Below, one piece after another: positions 25,293 through 36,310 of a DNA stretch of 64,000 nucleotides. The stretch comes from Cyanodermella asteris (Eukaryota > Ascomycota > Lecanoromycetes > Ostropales > Stictidaceae), in NCBI GenBank assembly GCA_900618795.1, contig UYJD01000001.1:2178840-2242839 (forward strand). Direction: 5' to 3'. The notes under the pieces are model-generated. The model worked only from the letters and a program-made list of their open reading frames with translations, ran no database searches and was not told the origin of the DNA. A program made the translations under genes and the position numbers. How positions within the stretch are numbered: the stretch's first letter is position 1; every line of letters starts with the position of its first letter.

Positions 25293-25907
25293 TGTGATAG
25301 AACTAGACGAGACACTTGCAGTGAAAAATTATGTAGAGTGTATGAACAGGAGTAAGGCACGAATATATCAGGGAGGTTTAGTGGGAAAGCACAGCAAGCT
25401 CGAGGCAAACGTTGCAGCTTTGAGTGAAAGACAGTCTGTGCTGCTCAATGATACAATCGGTTACACAGGCTGCAGGTGGCCTCAATATGGAGCTGAGACT
25501 GTGCTAGCTTGAGTCCTGAGATGTAAACAAGGTGGCGATTCAGAAAGCTTCGCGGGATGAACTTTAAAATCAGCTTCCCCGCTACAGGCAACACATTCTA
25601 AGGAAGTCGCGCGCTATCGACCCTCCTGACGCGACTCAGCGAACTATATCGAACTGTTCCTCACTCATTCACCAATAGATGTTCATCAGCTCGAAGTCAA
25701 GATAGGGTTACGTCTGTAAAAGCACATGTCTTGAGCAAGTCATATTCTTGGCTGAGAAAAATCGGTTTAGCATCGGACTTTGACGTCGAACGGGGAGACC
25801 ATCACAAGAGGCAAGGAACTCCACCAACACCCGTCGAAGCACTCGCCAGTTCTCTTTGCAGCTCTCAGGCAGACACCCGCATTCTGATCCATTCGAAGAA
25901 TCCCGCG
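25293..25907. promoter_or_regulatory. Divergent promoter region, FAD oxidoreductase / NRK
   Basis: This 615-bp region separates two divergent genes. An in-frame upstream ATG at 25731 would extend the kinase by 59 residues of unconserved sequence and is treated here as leader. No strong named motif is seen. Confidence 0.4.
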
Positions 25908-26651
25908 ATGGCCTCGCAGCCACCTCTCCTCGTCGGCCTGTCGGGAGCATCCTCCAGCGGCAAGACCACATTGGCCCGGTTGCTTCGAGACATATTCCCC
26001 CACACCATAATCCTGCACGAAGACGACTTCTATTTACCGGAAGACAAGCTCCCTGTTCGCGATGGAGTCGTCGATTGGGACTGCGCCGCGTCCCTAGACA
26101 TACCCGCTTTCGTGGAGGCGCTGAAACACATCAAGTCGACTGGAAAAATTCCGCCCGGCTTCGTTAGTAAGGAAGACCGGAACGATTTTGGCGAGAGTGG
26201 CGTCGGCGCGCAGACTGTGGAGCAACTGCAGGGCGAAATCAGGGCCTGGGCAGAGGAGAAAGGGCCTCTACGGCGACTATGCATCGTAGACGGTTTCTTG
26301 CTCTTTGGGGAGAGTGTCAAGGATGCGAGGGAATGCTTTGATCTAAGGCTCATGCTACGGGCGACGTATCAGAAGGCTAAATTGCGGCGAGAGGCACGTT
26401 CGGGATATGCGACCATCGAGGGCTTCTGGGAAGACCCGCCAGGTTACGTGGACAAGATTGTGTGGCCTGCCTATGTCGAGGAACATGCTTTCTTGTTCAA
26501 AGGGAACGACGTGGAAAACGACGTTGATGAGGATGTTGTTCGTGACTTAGATATACAGGTCATTCCTGGTAAAGGTGACTGGGACGTCCAGCAAATGTTG
26601 TTGTGGGCCATTGAAAGGATCAAGCCAGCTTTGGTCCTGCGACCCAGATAA
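25908..26651 (+). CDS. NRK1: Nicotinamide riboside kinase
   Basis: Predicted kinase that phosphorylates nicotinamide riboside to nicotinamide mononucleotide, a salvage step to NAD+. The frame from the ATG at 25908 gives 247 residues, beginning with the P-loop GLSGASSSGKTTLA close to the N-terminus, as expected for the family. The motif HEDDFYLPE follows (general base Asp), then VVDWDCAASLD, which contacts the nucleoside base, then IVDGFLLFG, and an Arg-rich lid (KAKLRREARSGY). The length matches fungal Nrk1. The upstream in-frame ATG (25731) is rejected because the P-loop would be displaced by an unrelated leader. The stop codon is only 6 bp from the stop of the convergent xanthine dehydrogenase gene, so the two 3' UTRs must overlap. 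Confidence 0.9.
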   Translation: MASQPPLLVGLSGASSSGKTTLARLLRDIFPHTIILHEDDFYLPEDKLPVRDGVVDWDCAASLDIPAFVEALKHIKSTGKIPPGFVSKEDRNDFGESGVGAQTVEQLQGEIRAWAEEKGPLRRLCIVDGFLLFGESVKDARECFDLRLMLRATYQKAKLRREARSGYATIEGFWEDPPGYVDKIVWPAYVEEHAFLFKGNDVENDVDEDVVRDLDIQVIPGKGDWDVQQMLLWAIERIKPALVLRPR

Positions 26652-26657
26652 AAAGGC

Positions 26658-29600
26658 TTAGATCGATATGAAGAAGCTCTTCTCGCCTTCCTGCGGCGCC
26701 ACATATGCCCGTTTGATGATAGGGTCGGCGCAGCTGACTCGGATTCTCTCCGGCGTGGCTGGGCTTTGCAAGCAAAGCACATCTTCGACTTGGTATTGCT
26801 TGCGAGCTGCCTTCAAGGCGTCACGAATGGCGAAAAAGACGGCGCTTCCCATGAACAACGGAGGCTCACCAACGCCACGAGATCTCTGGATTGTGCGCAA
26901 GTTCTCCCATTCGACATCCTTCAGCAAGCTGACGTTGAACTCCTGAGGAATGTCACGGAAGCCGGGGATCTTGTAGGTACCCGGGCCGCGGGTGAAGATC
27001 TGTCCTGTCGAGCGAGACCAAAGGGATTCTTCTGTGGTGAAAAGACCTTGTCCCTGAACAAACGCGCCTTCAATCTGACCATAGTCAATGGCTGGGTTGA
27101 TGGTTCGGCCAACGTCCATCTTGATATCAGCGCGCAAACATGTCCAGTCGCCCGTGAGGGTATCAATTTCGACTTCTGCCAATGCGATACCTTGCGTGAA
27201 GTAGAAGAACATCAGTCCTGTGTTAGGGCCCCAGACGTATCCAATGTCTGGTGTCTTGTAAAAACCATTGGCGGAAAGATTGACTCTGTCGAAGTATGCG
27301 GCATGAGCAATCTCCTTCATACTGGCGTCTTTGCCCAGCTTCTCCCTGTACGGAGCAAGACGCTCATTCAGCTGTTCGCATGCGTTGAAAATGGCGTACC
27401 CGTTCAGATCGCTGGAGGCGGACGCAGCGGTAGATGACGTATTGGCGACAGTGTTGGTTGAAGTCTCCGATATGTAGACATTCTCCATCGGTACGCCCAA
27501 CGACTCCGCTGCAATCATTGTCATCTTTGTGTGCAGTCCTTGGCCCATTTCCGTACCACCGTGCGCCACCAGAACAGACCCGTCGTGATAGATGTGTACA
27601 AGTGCGCCAGCCTGGTTGAGGAACAGAGCTGTAAAGGAGATGCCGAACTTGGTCGGGATCAGAGAGATACCGCGCTTCTTCCACTTGCTAGCCCTGTTGA
27701 ACTCTTCGATAGCTTCCACTCTCTCTTTGTAGTTGGCCTCTTCCTTGACCTGATCCCACATGAGGGGAACTAGTGTTATTGTTAGTATGTATGTGCAGAG
27801 AATAGATCGAACAGGATGCGCTTAGCACTTACCATGCCAGTCCTTCAGCTTTTGATTGAAATGCGTCTCTTCGTCGGGCTTGTACATGTTCAGCTCTCTG
27901 AGCTGTTGAACGGGGATCTTCAGGTGATCTGCGATTTCTTCCATGTAAGTTTCGCAAATGAACATGCCCTGTGGACCACCAAAGCCTCTGAATGCTGTGT
28001 TTGAAACAGTGTTCGTTCGGCATGGCCGGCCGCGGACGTGGACATTTGGAATATAGTAACAGCCATCGATGTGGGACAGAGCCCTATCGCTCACGGCGCC
28101 ACTCAAATCCTGAGTCCAACCTGCGTTGTTGAAGACATCACAGTCCAAAGCAAGAAGCTTGCCTTCCTTGCTCACGCCAACCTTCCATCTTGCCAAGAAG
28201 GGGTGACGCTGACCCGATGTCTGAATGTCTTCATCACGGCTCAGCATACACCTGACAGGTCTCTGCACCTTGTTCGCAGCGACAGCGCAAATGGACGAGA
28301 GTTGAATGGATCGAGTTTCTTTTCCACCAAACCCTCCGCCCAGACGCTTCACCTTGGCCACAATCTTGTTGGCTGCGACGCCAGTAACCTGCGCGGCATA
28401 TGCTTGTGTCTCTGCAGGGTTCTGCGTGCTCGCAATGATTTCCATCTCGCCGACCTCGCCTTTCGGGATGGCAACGCATGCGTTCGTCTCAAGGTAGAAA
28501 TGCTCCTGGCCTCCCATGCGCACTGTACCAGTGAGGACATGGTCTGCCTCCTCGAATGCCTTTTCCGCATCTCCTTTCTTGATGTATCTGAAGTAAGGGT
28601 GGTAGCTCTCCTTCTCTATGGCTTCCTCAATTGTGAAGATCGCAGGCAAGTCCTCGTACTTGACACTGACGGCCAATGCACCGGCCGCCGCATGATTCGC
28701 CGAGTCGGCAACAACCATACCGATCGGCTGTCCAGCGGTATGCACTTCGCCGACAGCGAAGAAGACTTCGTCACAGTTAGGTGCACCCCACCAGTTCGCC
28801 TTTTCGTTTGGCAGGTCTCTGTGGTCGACGTAAGCAACGACGCCTGGTAAGTCTAAGGCGGGCTCCGGATCGACACTGACTAGCCTTGCATGCGCTTTCT
28901 TGGACAGTACTAGAGCGCCGTATAGCTCGCGCTTCTGGACCGGAATGTCATCAGTGTAGATGGCTTCGCCTGTGACTTGTCTCATCGCTGCGACGTGAGG
29001 CTCTGGCTTACCAAGAACCTTCTTCGCGTACTTGAGCGATGCATCGTGGTCCTTCTTGCCGAAGGAGATGCCACGCTCAATCTCGCCCACAGCATCGATT
29101 TCTCGTTTAGCCATGGTAGTCGTTTCAATCTCAGCAAAGACCTCGTGGTAGAAGCGATAGAAAAATCCGAACGCCAGAGACTTGCGATATGTTGCCATAC
29201 CACCTGGAACGCCAAATCGTAGATCGAAGTCTTTCTCGAGAGCGTTCATGACTCCTTCCAGGGTTTGAGAATCAGTGAACTTCTTGCCCCGCAAGAATGC
29301 TGTTGCTTCCTTGGCGGCGATTGTGACCGGAGCCATGCCACCGTAGACAAGGTTGAGATCCTTGACGATGTGATCTTCGTCGAGTTGGACTCGCAATGCC
29401 GCGTTGACGATTGCAATATCATCATCCTTTCTCTTCGCTTGCTTGTACGCCCGTAGGTATTCGCCCTTTGGTGCTGTTGCTGGGATCTTGATGCTGGCAA
29501 TGACTGCGTTTGGGGGTAGTGCTGTAGTTCGGTATCCCTTGAAGAACTCCATCATCGGAATTTCGGTTGATCCATCCAACGATTTCGCCACCACCACACT

Positions 29601-30803
29601 GTTGGTTGCCATGAAGACTGGATTGAGGTCAGATATCGGGCTCGCCGTCGCCAGATTTCCGGCCGGAGTGCCCACGTTCCGTATCTGTCGTCCTGCAAAG
29701 TACCTGATCTGCTTGAGGATGGCCTGGAAAGATTGACTCCGCTCCGGGCCAAAGTGCTTGGTTGCTTCCTTGCAAATTTCTTCGAGATCTGTCAGAACCA
29801 CGTTGCCGCCAATCTCCAGATGGTCTTCTCCGAATGAATACTGCCGAAGTTCTGCGATATCCCCGACAAACACGGACGCAGAGTAATTCATGTTCTTGAA
29901 CTTAATCTCGATCTGCGTTTCTGTGCTACCGCCAATAACCTTAGCGGAGGGATATGCACTCTTGATCTCCAGCAGTTGCTGCAAAGTGACTGGTCGATAC
30001 CATCGCTTTCTCTTGTTGCCCAGAGCCAATGGTCGAAACTCGTGCTTGGTGAGAGCTGGCGGGAAAATCAGCTGGGTCTCGGGATTATACTCAATGAATC
30101 CCGGCGGTGTGAACTTCTTTGATGGCTGCTCCACACCGTTGTTGGTTGACATGCAGCATCCGCCATTGGCCTTCCCATTTCCGTTCTCCATGCAACATCC
30201 ACCGCTACCATTTTTCATACCGCAACCTTTCCGTGTGCTGAAGGATTGTGCGGCGTCTAGAATGGGTCGGTAACCTGTGCATCTACAAAGATTGCCATCA
30301 AAAGCTTCCTCCACCTCCAACTCAGATGGATCGTCGGTGTTTCTGAGCAAAGCATATAAGCTCATGACGATGCCAGGAGTGCAAAACCCGCACTGGCTTC
30401 CATTCATCATCGCTATGCGTTCCTGTGCAGGATGTGGACTTTTCGAGTTTCCAATGCCTTCAACTGTAACGACGTGCTTGCCATCGACACTGATGAGAGG
30501 AGCCAAGCAAGCGTTGACGGACGCATGGTATATCTTCTTAGTGGTCGGATTCCTCTGGGAGATGAGCACTGTGCAAGCTCCGCAACCACCCTCTGCACAT
30601 CCAAGCTTTGTTCCGGTCAAACCGATGCCTCGAAGGTATTCAAGTAAAGTTGCTTCGGGATCAAAGGTCTCGAGTACGACTTTGGTACCATTCAAGTAGA
30701 ACTTGATAGAGTCACCATACTCTGTCGTGACGGACTGTAGACTGGCGCGAGACTCGCTGTCAACAGCTGGCTCTACAGCCTCCGCCACTAGGCCTGGAGC
30801 CAT
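26658..30803 (-). CDS. XDH1: Xanthine dehydrogenase (molybdenum hydroxylase)
   Basis: Exon 1 is 30803-27833 and exon 2 is 27769-26658, with a 63-nt intron in phase 1; 1360 residues, the normal size. It oxidises hypoxanthine to xanthine and xanthine to urate in purine catabolism, passing electrons to NAD+. Visible in order: N-terminal 2Fe-2S domain with C69, C74, C77 (CAEGGCGAC) and C99; second 2Fe-2S domain with CGFC at 138-141 and CRC at 173-175; a Gly/Asn linker with paired cysteines (about 194-217); the FAD-binding domain with VIGGSTETQIEIKF; and the two-part molybdopterin domain with GGGFGGKE and EPPLFMGSAVFFAI. The cysteine-rich linker also occurs in other fungal homologues as far as I recall. 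Aldehyde oxidase is unlikely given the conserved XDH motifs. Cytosolic; no targeting signal. Confidence 0.96.
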
Positions 30804-31917
30804 CCTGGTGGCTGTATTTACTCCAAAGAATGCCCGATACGCAGGTCGTGGTGGTGAGGCGGCGAGTTCGTTAGGCGAGGGAGGTTCTTGCGTCTAGCGG
30901 CAAGGAATTAGACAAGGATGGGAAAGCCGACTCAAGCAGAGCGTCAGGCTTGCATGCGCCGTCACAGGTACTACTCGTTCTTCTTGGAACAGTCACAGTC
31001 ACACAGGAGAGTAGGAAAGCAGTCAGCAGCAGAGCCGTAGAGATATCCTCCTGGTGGCCAACGAAGGACGGTGGCCGACGGAGACTGCAGATGTGCCCAT
31101 GGACATTCCATCAGCTTATCTCTGCGGGCTGCTGATTGGCAGCACGGGTGGCCTTAGCAGACGGCCGTCTCCGCCACCTGACTATTTTGTAGCTTAGCTG
31201 GCTCGAGTTTGCAGCAACGGAGGGGTCCAAGAGCTCTGGCTACAGGGATCTCAAGTGGGGGCTTTTGAGACCTTTGACTACCCAGTTTGACACGAGCGCG
31301 GCTGAGCGGCCACTATTTCTGCCTGCCACCGAGAACGACAATTCAGCCGAACATCGACACATTGCTTGCCAGTATCTACGTCCTTTCGCACGATACGTTG
31401 GAGTGATAAAGAGATGGAAGGTCTAGTCCTAGATCCCATGTGTAGCAAATTGGATGCCTGCCTAGAATGCATCAAACCTTTTCAGGCAGACATCAAACCC
31501 TGACGACAACTTCATAGCAGGAACCATACATGTAGAGAATACAATGGGGACTTGCCAGTATATTTTCAGGCTCAATAGGTCCGGGAATTGCTCGAGCGCG
31601 CGAAAAACATTCGTGTCGGAAGCCGTTTGCGTGTCACTCGATGAAGTGTCGTGCCAATCCTCAGGGAATAATGCCCATTCTGAGACTGGCGGGCTGTCAG
31701 TGATTTGATGTAGTGTTCACGATGGATTCGCAACTTTCTTCAGACCAGTGATCCAGCCACTGCTTCTGCTCATAATGCACAACCGGTTTACTAACAAGAC
31801 GTAAAAGCCCCATTTGAATAGTATATGTCTGCTTGCCCAATCGCAGCATCAGGATCAAGCTGCGGCCACTATTAACAATGAACGCCTCTGCTGTAGTCAT
31901 ATCGCAGTGTCACGGAC
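30804..31917. promoter_or_regulatory. Xanthine dehydrogenase upstream region
   Basis: About 1.1 kb upstream of XDH1 up to the assembly gap. On the minus strand it contains GATAAG (31115-31120), a core site for GATA nitrogen regulators of the AreA type, a GCCAAT box at 31134-31140, and a perfect 12-bp palindrome AGACGGCCGTCT at 31159-31170. Whether any of these act on XDH1 is inference. No gene seen. Confidence 0.35.
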
Positions 31918-32186
31918 NNNNNNNNNNNNNNNNNNNNNNNNNNNNNNNNNNNNNNNNNNNNNNNNNNNNNNNNNNNNNNNNNNNNNNNNNNNNNNNNNNN
32001 NNNNNNNNNNNNNNNNNNNNNNNNNNNNNNNNNNNNNNNNNNNNNNNNNNNNNNNNNNNNNNNNNNNNNNNNNNNNNNNNNNNNNNNNNNNNNNNNNNNN
32101 NNNNNNNNNNNNNNNNNNNNNNNNNNNNNNNNNNNNNNNNNNNNNNNNNNNNNNNNNNNNNNNNNNNNNNNNNNNNNNNNNNNNNN
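31918..32186. other. Assembly gap (269 N)
   Basis: Run of undetermined bases. The flanks show no matching repeat by eye. Frames that appear open across it carry no information. Confidence 0.99.
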
Positions 32187-32307
32187 CCTTCAGACTTGAC
32201 GCCGACCTTCACTGGTCGCCTACACAGTCAACCACCCCGTGCCCGCGTTACACGCAGGATGAAGGCGACTTCGTTGATTTTCTACATTGTTCCCTACAAG
32301 AATTCGC

Positions 32308-33624
32308 TCAATGCCGAAGCTTTTGCCACAAGAATGCAACCGACGCAAAGGCTAGCGACCCGAGGCCACAAGCTGTCTGCCAATCTCCAGTACGCCCAGC
32401 TATAAGGAGGGTACAGAACCAAACCAGGAACACTGAAAAAAACGCAAGGGATACATGCATAGGTAGATCTTGTCTCATCTTGTCCCACTGCCACCCAAAC
32501 TCCACATATAAGCCTCGAAACCTGACCGAGGTATCGACACTCCGCACGTTGTTCGGCAGAACTGTTATTGTGGCGTCAGAATCATCGGGATGACAAATGT
32601 TTGGACCCTCGCTTCGCAAAGTGTATACGCAGCTTTCCTGCGCCAGACCAGACAAAGTTTCGCGGCCATTCGCAATCGCAGGATGCAGAAAGTTGGATCT
32701 CAAATCATCAAGCCTGTCGAGTCTTTTGAGCCGGTCCGTTGCGCTGTCGGCTTCAACTTGCGCGCACTTTTGGCTCCAATATTCCATCCCAATCCAACAG
32801 TCATCACTGTGTTGTTGATGGCTATCGCACCAAGACTCGCCGGCATCTAGACAGAATTGTATGCCGTAAAGAGTTCCTGCACACTTCAGGTGCTCCTCGC
32901 GTCGCTTTGAGCAGTCCTTTCTGATGGCATCGATGTCAAGACGAGCCATTCTAATTGGGTAAGAACCATCCCGATCCACCGAGCCGTCAAATTTGAACTA
33001 TTCCTGGTTTAGTACAACTTCGTCATCTAATACTGAATTGATGGGGCCTACCGTCACTTCTTCAACCTTCGTCACTCCGTAATATGGGACGACTGATTTC
33101 AAAAGGCCCTTTTTCGAAAGCGCCATATCGCGCAGTCTTTCGAAAATGTCACTATCGCATTCAATAATTGCTTCATCGAGCCTTTGCGGATAGTAATCCA
33201 CCCTTCCGGACTTTTGTAACCTTTTGCGGTGGTGCGCGACGTCTTCGTCGCTTTCTTGGACGAACTCAAGGTCCTCGGAATGTACCCGGCGTGGTGCTCT
33301 TGGCCGCCTGCATCTCACGACATTTGCGGAATATGATCCCCCAGGCTCTTCCAGGCACAAGAAAATACAATTTCCTTCGTACGGCTTCGATGCAGACTCA
33401 TGCTCTTTTCGTGCCTCACATCCCTCTAATCTCTTCAGCTGTAGTTTGCAAGTATATGGGTATGGCCGACAGAACCCCAATACCGAACTGATAGCAGTGT
33501 TGTCGTGTCTGTGCTCTTCTAGCGGCGTGGTCGAGCGTATCAAATCGAGGCCAGACCGCGGGGCCAGGCGTGGATCTTCTACAGCACCAGCCTCGAGATC
33601 CACAACAGTGTTGGAAGCCGCCAT
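32308..33624 (-). CDS. Conserved fungal membrane protein of unknown function
   Basis: Two exons, 33624-33052 and 32997-32308, with a 54-nt intron in phase 0; 420 residues (431 if the ATG at 33657 is used). The N-terminal half holds a globular Cys-containing part (YPYTCKLQLKRLEGC, NCIFLCLEEPGGSY) and a strongly charged stretch (RCRRPRAPRRVHSEDLEF, ESDEDVAHHRKRL). A conserved block around the intron (LLKSVVPYYGVTKVEEVT) follows, and a Cys/His/Asp-rich region after it. The last 50 residues contain two hydrophobic segments (SLAFFSVFLVWFCTLLI and ACGLGSLAFASVAFLW) separated by a short GDWQ loop, so the bulk probably faces one side of a membrane as a C-terminally anchored domain. I know the pattern as an unnamed family common in ascomycetes, but no function. 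Confidence 0.7.
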
Positions 33625-35155
33625 GGTGAGATTTGATTTGAATGGACCAGGGATCACATCTGCAATTCTAGAAGACGGATCAAGCCTTTATAACGACTCG
33701 CACCGATTCGCCTTACTGGTCAGGCTAGAACTGCCAACTGCCTCAAGGAACGCCTTACCGCACTAGCTCGGGGCCTGTGATGCCTTACAAAGACCCACTC
33801 GTTATCATTGATGTTGACGTAGGATATAGGCTGACCGGTGATGCGCCTCTCCAAAACAGCAATTACGCTAGTAGTCGGAGCCTGACCGACAATGTGGACA
33901 GCCTTGCGACGCAGCCGGTTAATCAGCAACGCAGCAATGCGTACTCCAGAGAGTTGGCGACCACAATCTGCATGCCAGCAGGCAGATCGTTTCGCACTGT
34001 TTGGCGCCGAGAGTGTGGAGGCAATCATGAGAGACGAGCAAGACCACGATCAGTTTCGACGATGCAAGTGAACTCGACCTCTCGTACCAGGCCGCCATGG
34101 CCTTTTGTGGCTAGTATTGCTACGCTAAAGAGGGCCAAAGAACGCATTCGTTGGCGTTTCGTGAATTTGCTCCACTGTGAGCTATCAAATGATACTATGC
34201 ACCAAGTCGCTAATGAAGCCTTGCTTCGACTTGTTCTCCAAGCCTGTCTTCCAAGTCTTCCCCTGTCATATGTCCATATAGAAAGCAGTGGCCCACAACT
34301 AACAGATCTCTCTGGGTGTTCGACTGAGCGCTTCTTGCGATAATGATACCGGAGCAAGCATGAGTGCAAACTTGGATCCGCCTACGATCCAGGCGAACTT
34401 GCCACTTGCAGTGACAAAGAGCATATGACGTCGAACAATCTCTTCAGACCACCAGGATACCTCTGGTCGGGGATAGATACTATTCAACTTGCGAGGACTT
34501 TGTAGCAGATATGAGCCTTCAAGCTTGTCGAGTCTGGCGAGCTGGTGATCGCATTTTATAGGCGACAGGGACTTGCCGGTATTCATCCTCAGCAGGCACA
34601 TCTTAGAGGCTGGAGAATCGGTAGGCGGAAAAGAGGAGCTGCAGGAAGCTGGTGCGCGCTTCATCAAACTTGATCTTAGATCGATGATGCTTTGGGGGTC
34701 CATAGGAAAGGGCAACAGCAAAGCTGTAACCACGGCTTCGTAGCGCGACTTCAGATACAGCCTTGTACGGCTGTTACTGGGAAGATAAAGGGTCATAGAA
34801 GGCAAGGTTTTGTTCTGCCTGGTGGGCAAAGCTGCAGGACCAAGCCGCTACAGAGATATGAATGTTGGACCAAGGAGGATCAAAGATGGGTCATATTCTT
34901 ACAAGTGTATCTCCAATCTAGTCGTCGCCAACGCCGTATGAATCCATCGGGTAGACTCTGAGGTAGATGGCAACCAAAGAATGGACCATGATGGATGAAC
35001 TAGAAGCAACCTACTGCGAACTTGAAGTTCGTCGGCGCCAAGGGCACGTGACCTTGACAATCCGTGTGTCGTTCTCGAGCGGCCCGTCCGAAAGTTCACC
35101 ATACCGAGATCGCTGTCGCTGTTGTCACGACCATTGACGACTGCGCTGCCCCGGC
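33625..35155. other. Region with unresolved coding potential
   Basis: On the minus strand, a 176-codon frame (34829-34299) ends with a plausible globular segment (SWWSEEIVRRHML, TASGKFAWIVGGSKFALML). Two further frames follow downstream on the same strand (34369-34025, 34028-33720) that could be later exons. The plus strand is also open at 33777-34343 (188 codons). I could not build a convincing exon chain for either strand and recognise no family, so no CDS is called. The last 300 bp hold the promoter of the mitochondrial S7 gene. Confidence 0.3.
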
Positions 35156-36175
35156 ATGCCTCCGAGACTCACTCCAATCCGCTCGATACGGGCTCTGCCT
35201 TTGCGGAGTCGAGCCAGCGCCAATGTGCCCTTCTTCTTGCGAACGGCGGCACCTCGACGACACATCACTGCCGACGAGAAGCCTTTGCCGACACAAGACC
35301 AGCCTGGAAAGCCAGGGCCAAACGAGAATCAGCTTCCACATGTGAGCGAGGAAGCTGCCGCGACTGCTAAGATCACCGGCGAACAGCCTCCCGATCTCGA
35401 ACAGGGAACGCCCGTTGAGGAGGTTCTGAAGCGTGACAAAGATGGCAAGGCCAACGCGCCAAAAGTATTGCAGGACAAGGTCAACAACGGCACGACTCCA
35501 TCAGGAACTCGGTCATACTCCACATCGGCGCGAAGATCACAGGACGGCTTGATCCAGTACGAGGACGAGACGGCGGTGGCGCCTGGACACAAGTTCGGTA
35601 TGCCGACCATTCCTCTCGGGCCTCAAGACCACCTCAAGTTTCGATATGACCCCGTAATCAAGCAAGTCACTAACTTGCTGATGAAGGATGGCAAGCTTAG
35701 CAAGGCACAGACAGACATGGCTCGAATCCTCAATCATCTCCGAATGTCGCCGCCACCCAAAGTCAATCCATCACAGCCTCTACTTCCAGGAGCGCCACCC
35801 GCCCAACACCTACCTCTCAATCCTGTCCTTTACCTACAACTTGCCATCGACTCGGTAGCACCGCTTCTCAAAATCCGTAATGCGAAGGGTCTCGCCGGAG
35901 GCGGTGCCAATCTTCCTTTACCCACACCTCTCAATATCAGACAACGGAGACGCACCGCTATTGGATGGATCATTGATACTGCTTCCAATAAACCGTCAAG
36001 AGGAAGCGGCTCCGGACAATTTGCACAACGCGTTGCTGAGGAAGTCATTGCGGTTGTGGAAGGCAGATCTGGTGTTTGGCAGAAGCGACTAGGAATCCAC
36101 AAGCTCGGTACAGCTGCGCGAAGCAACATGGGCAAGTCGAGGAAGAAATCGGGCGGAGGAGGCAGAAGATTTTGA
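35156..36175 (+). CDS. RSM7: Mitochondrial small-subunit ribosomal protein uS7m
   Basis: Single exon, 339 residues. The first 40 residues are rich in Arg, Ser and Ala without acidic residues (RSIRALPLRSRAS), a clear mitochondrial presequence. A hydrophilic spacer rich in Glu, Pro and Lys follows, then the S7 domain from about residue 150: VTNLLMKDGKLSKAQTDMARIL, the PVLYLQLAIDSVAPLLKIR helix, the basic NIRQRRRTAIGWII strand that contacts rRNA, and a C-terminal helical part ending in the basic tail KSRKKSGGGGRRF. S7 nucleates assembly of the 3' domain of small-subunit rRNA. Convergent with STN1, with 135 bp between stops. The cytosolic paralogue uS7 (Rps5) lies only 3.6 kb away. Confidence 0.9.
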   Translation: MPPRLTPIRSIRALPLRSRASANVPFFLRTAAPRRHITADEKPLPTQDQPGKPGPNENQLPHVSEEAAATAKITGEQPPDLEQGTPVEEVLKRDKDGKANAPKVLQDKVNNGTTPSGTRSYSTSARRSQDGLIQYEDETAVAPGHKFGMPTIPLGPQDHLKFRYDPVIKQVTNLLMKDGKLSKAQTDMARILNHLRMSPPPKVNPSQPLLPGAPPAQHLPLNPVLYLQLAIDSVAPLLKIRNAKGLAGGGANLPLPTPLNIRQRRRTAIGWIIDTASNKPSRGSGSGQFAQRVAEEVIAVVEGRSGVWQKRLGIHKLGTAARSNMGKSRKKSGGGGRRF

Positions 36176-36310
36176 TTGAGAGTCTAAGCTGTATATACTG
36201 TATTCTATGTCTTGTGACGACCGTCACAACTTGTTGGGCAACAACCGGGCTCGTTGATTTGTAGGGTGCATGCTATCATAGTGTTCACAATGACCGAACG
36301 CTCAGGATCG

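Noticed and set aside
25731-25907. 59-residue N-terminal extension of the nicotinamide riboside kinase
   Set aside because: The P-loop is expected close to the N-terminus, and the extension shows no targeting pattern.
31814-32593. Open frames running through the first N gap
   Set aside because: Their length comes mostly from undetermined bases.
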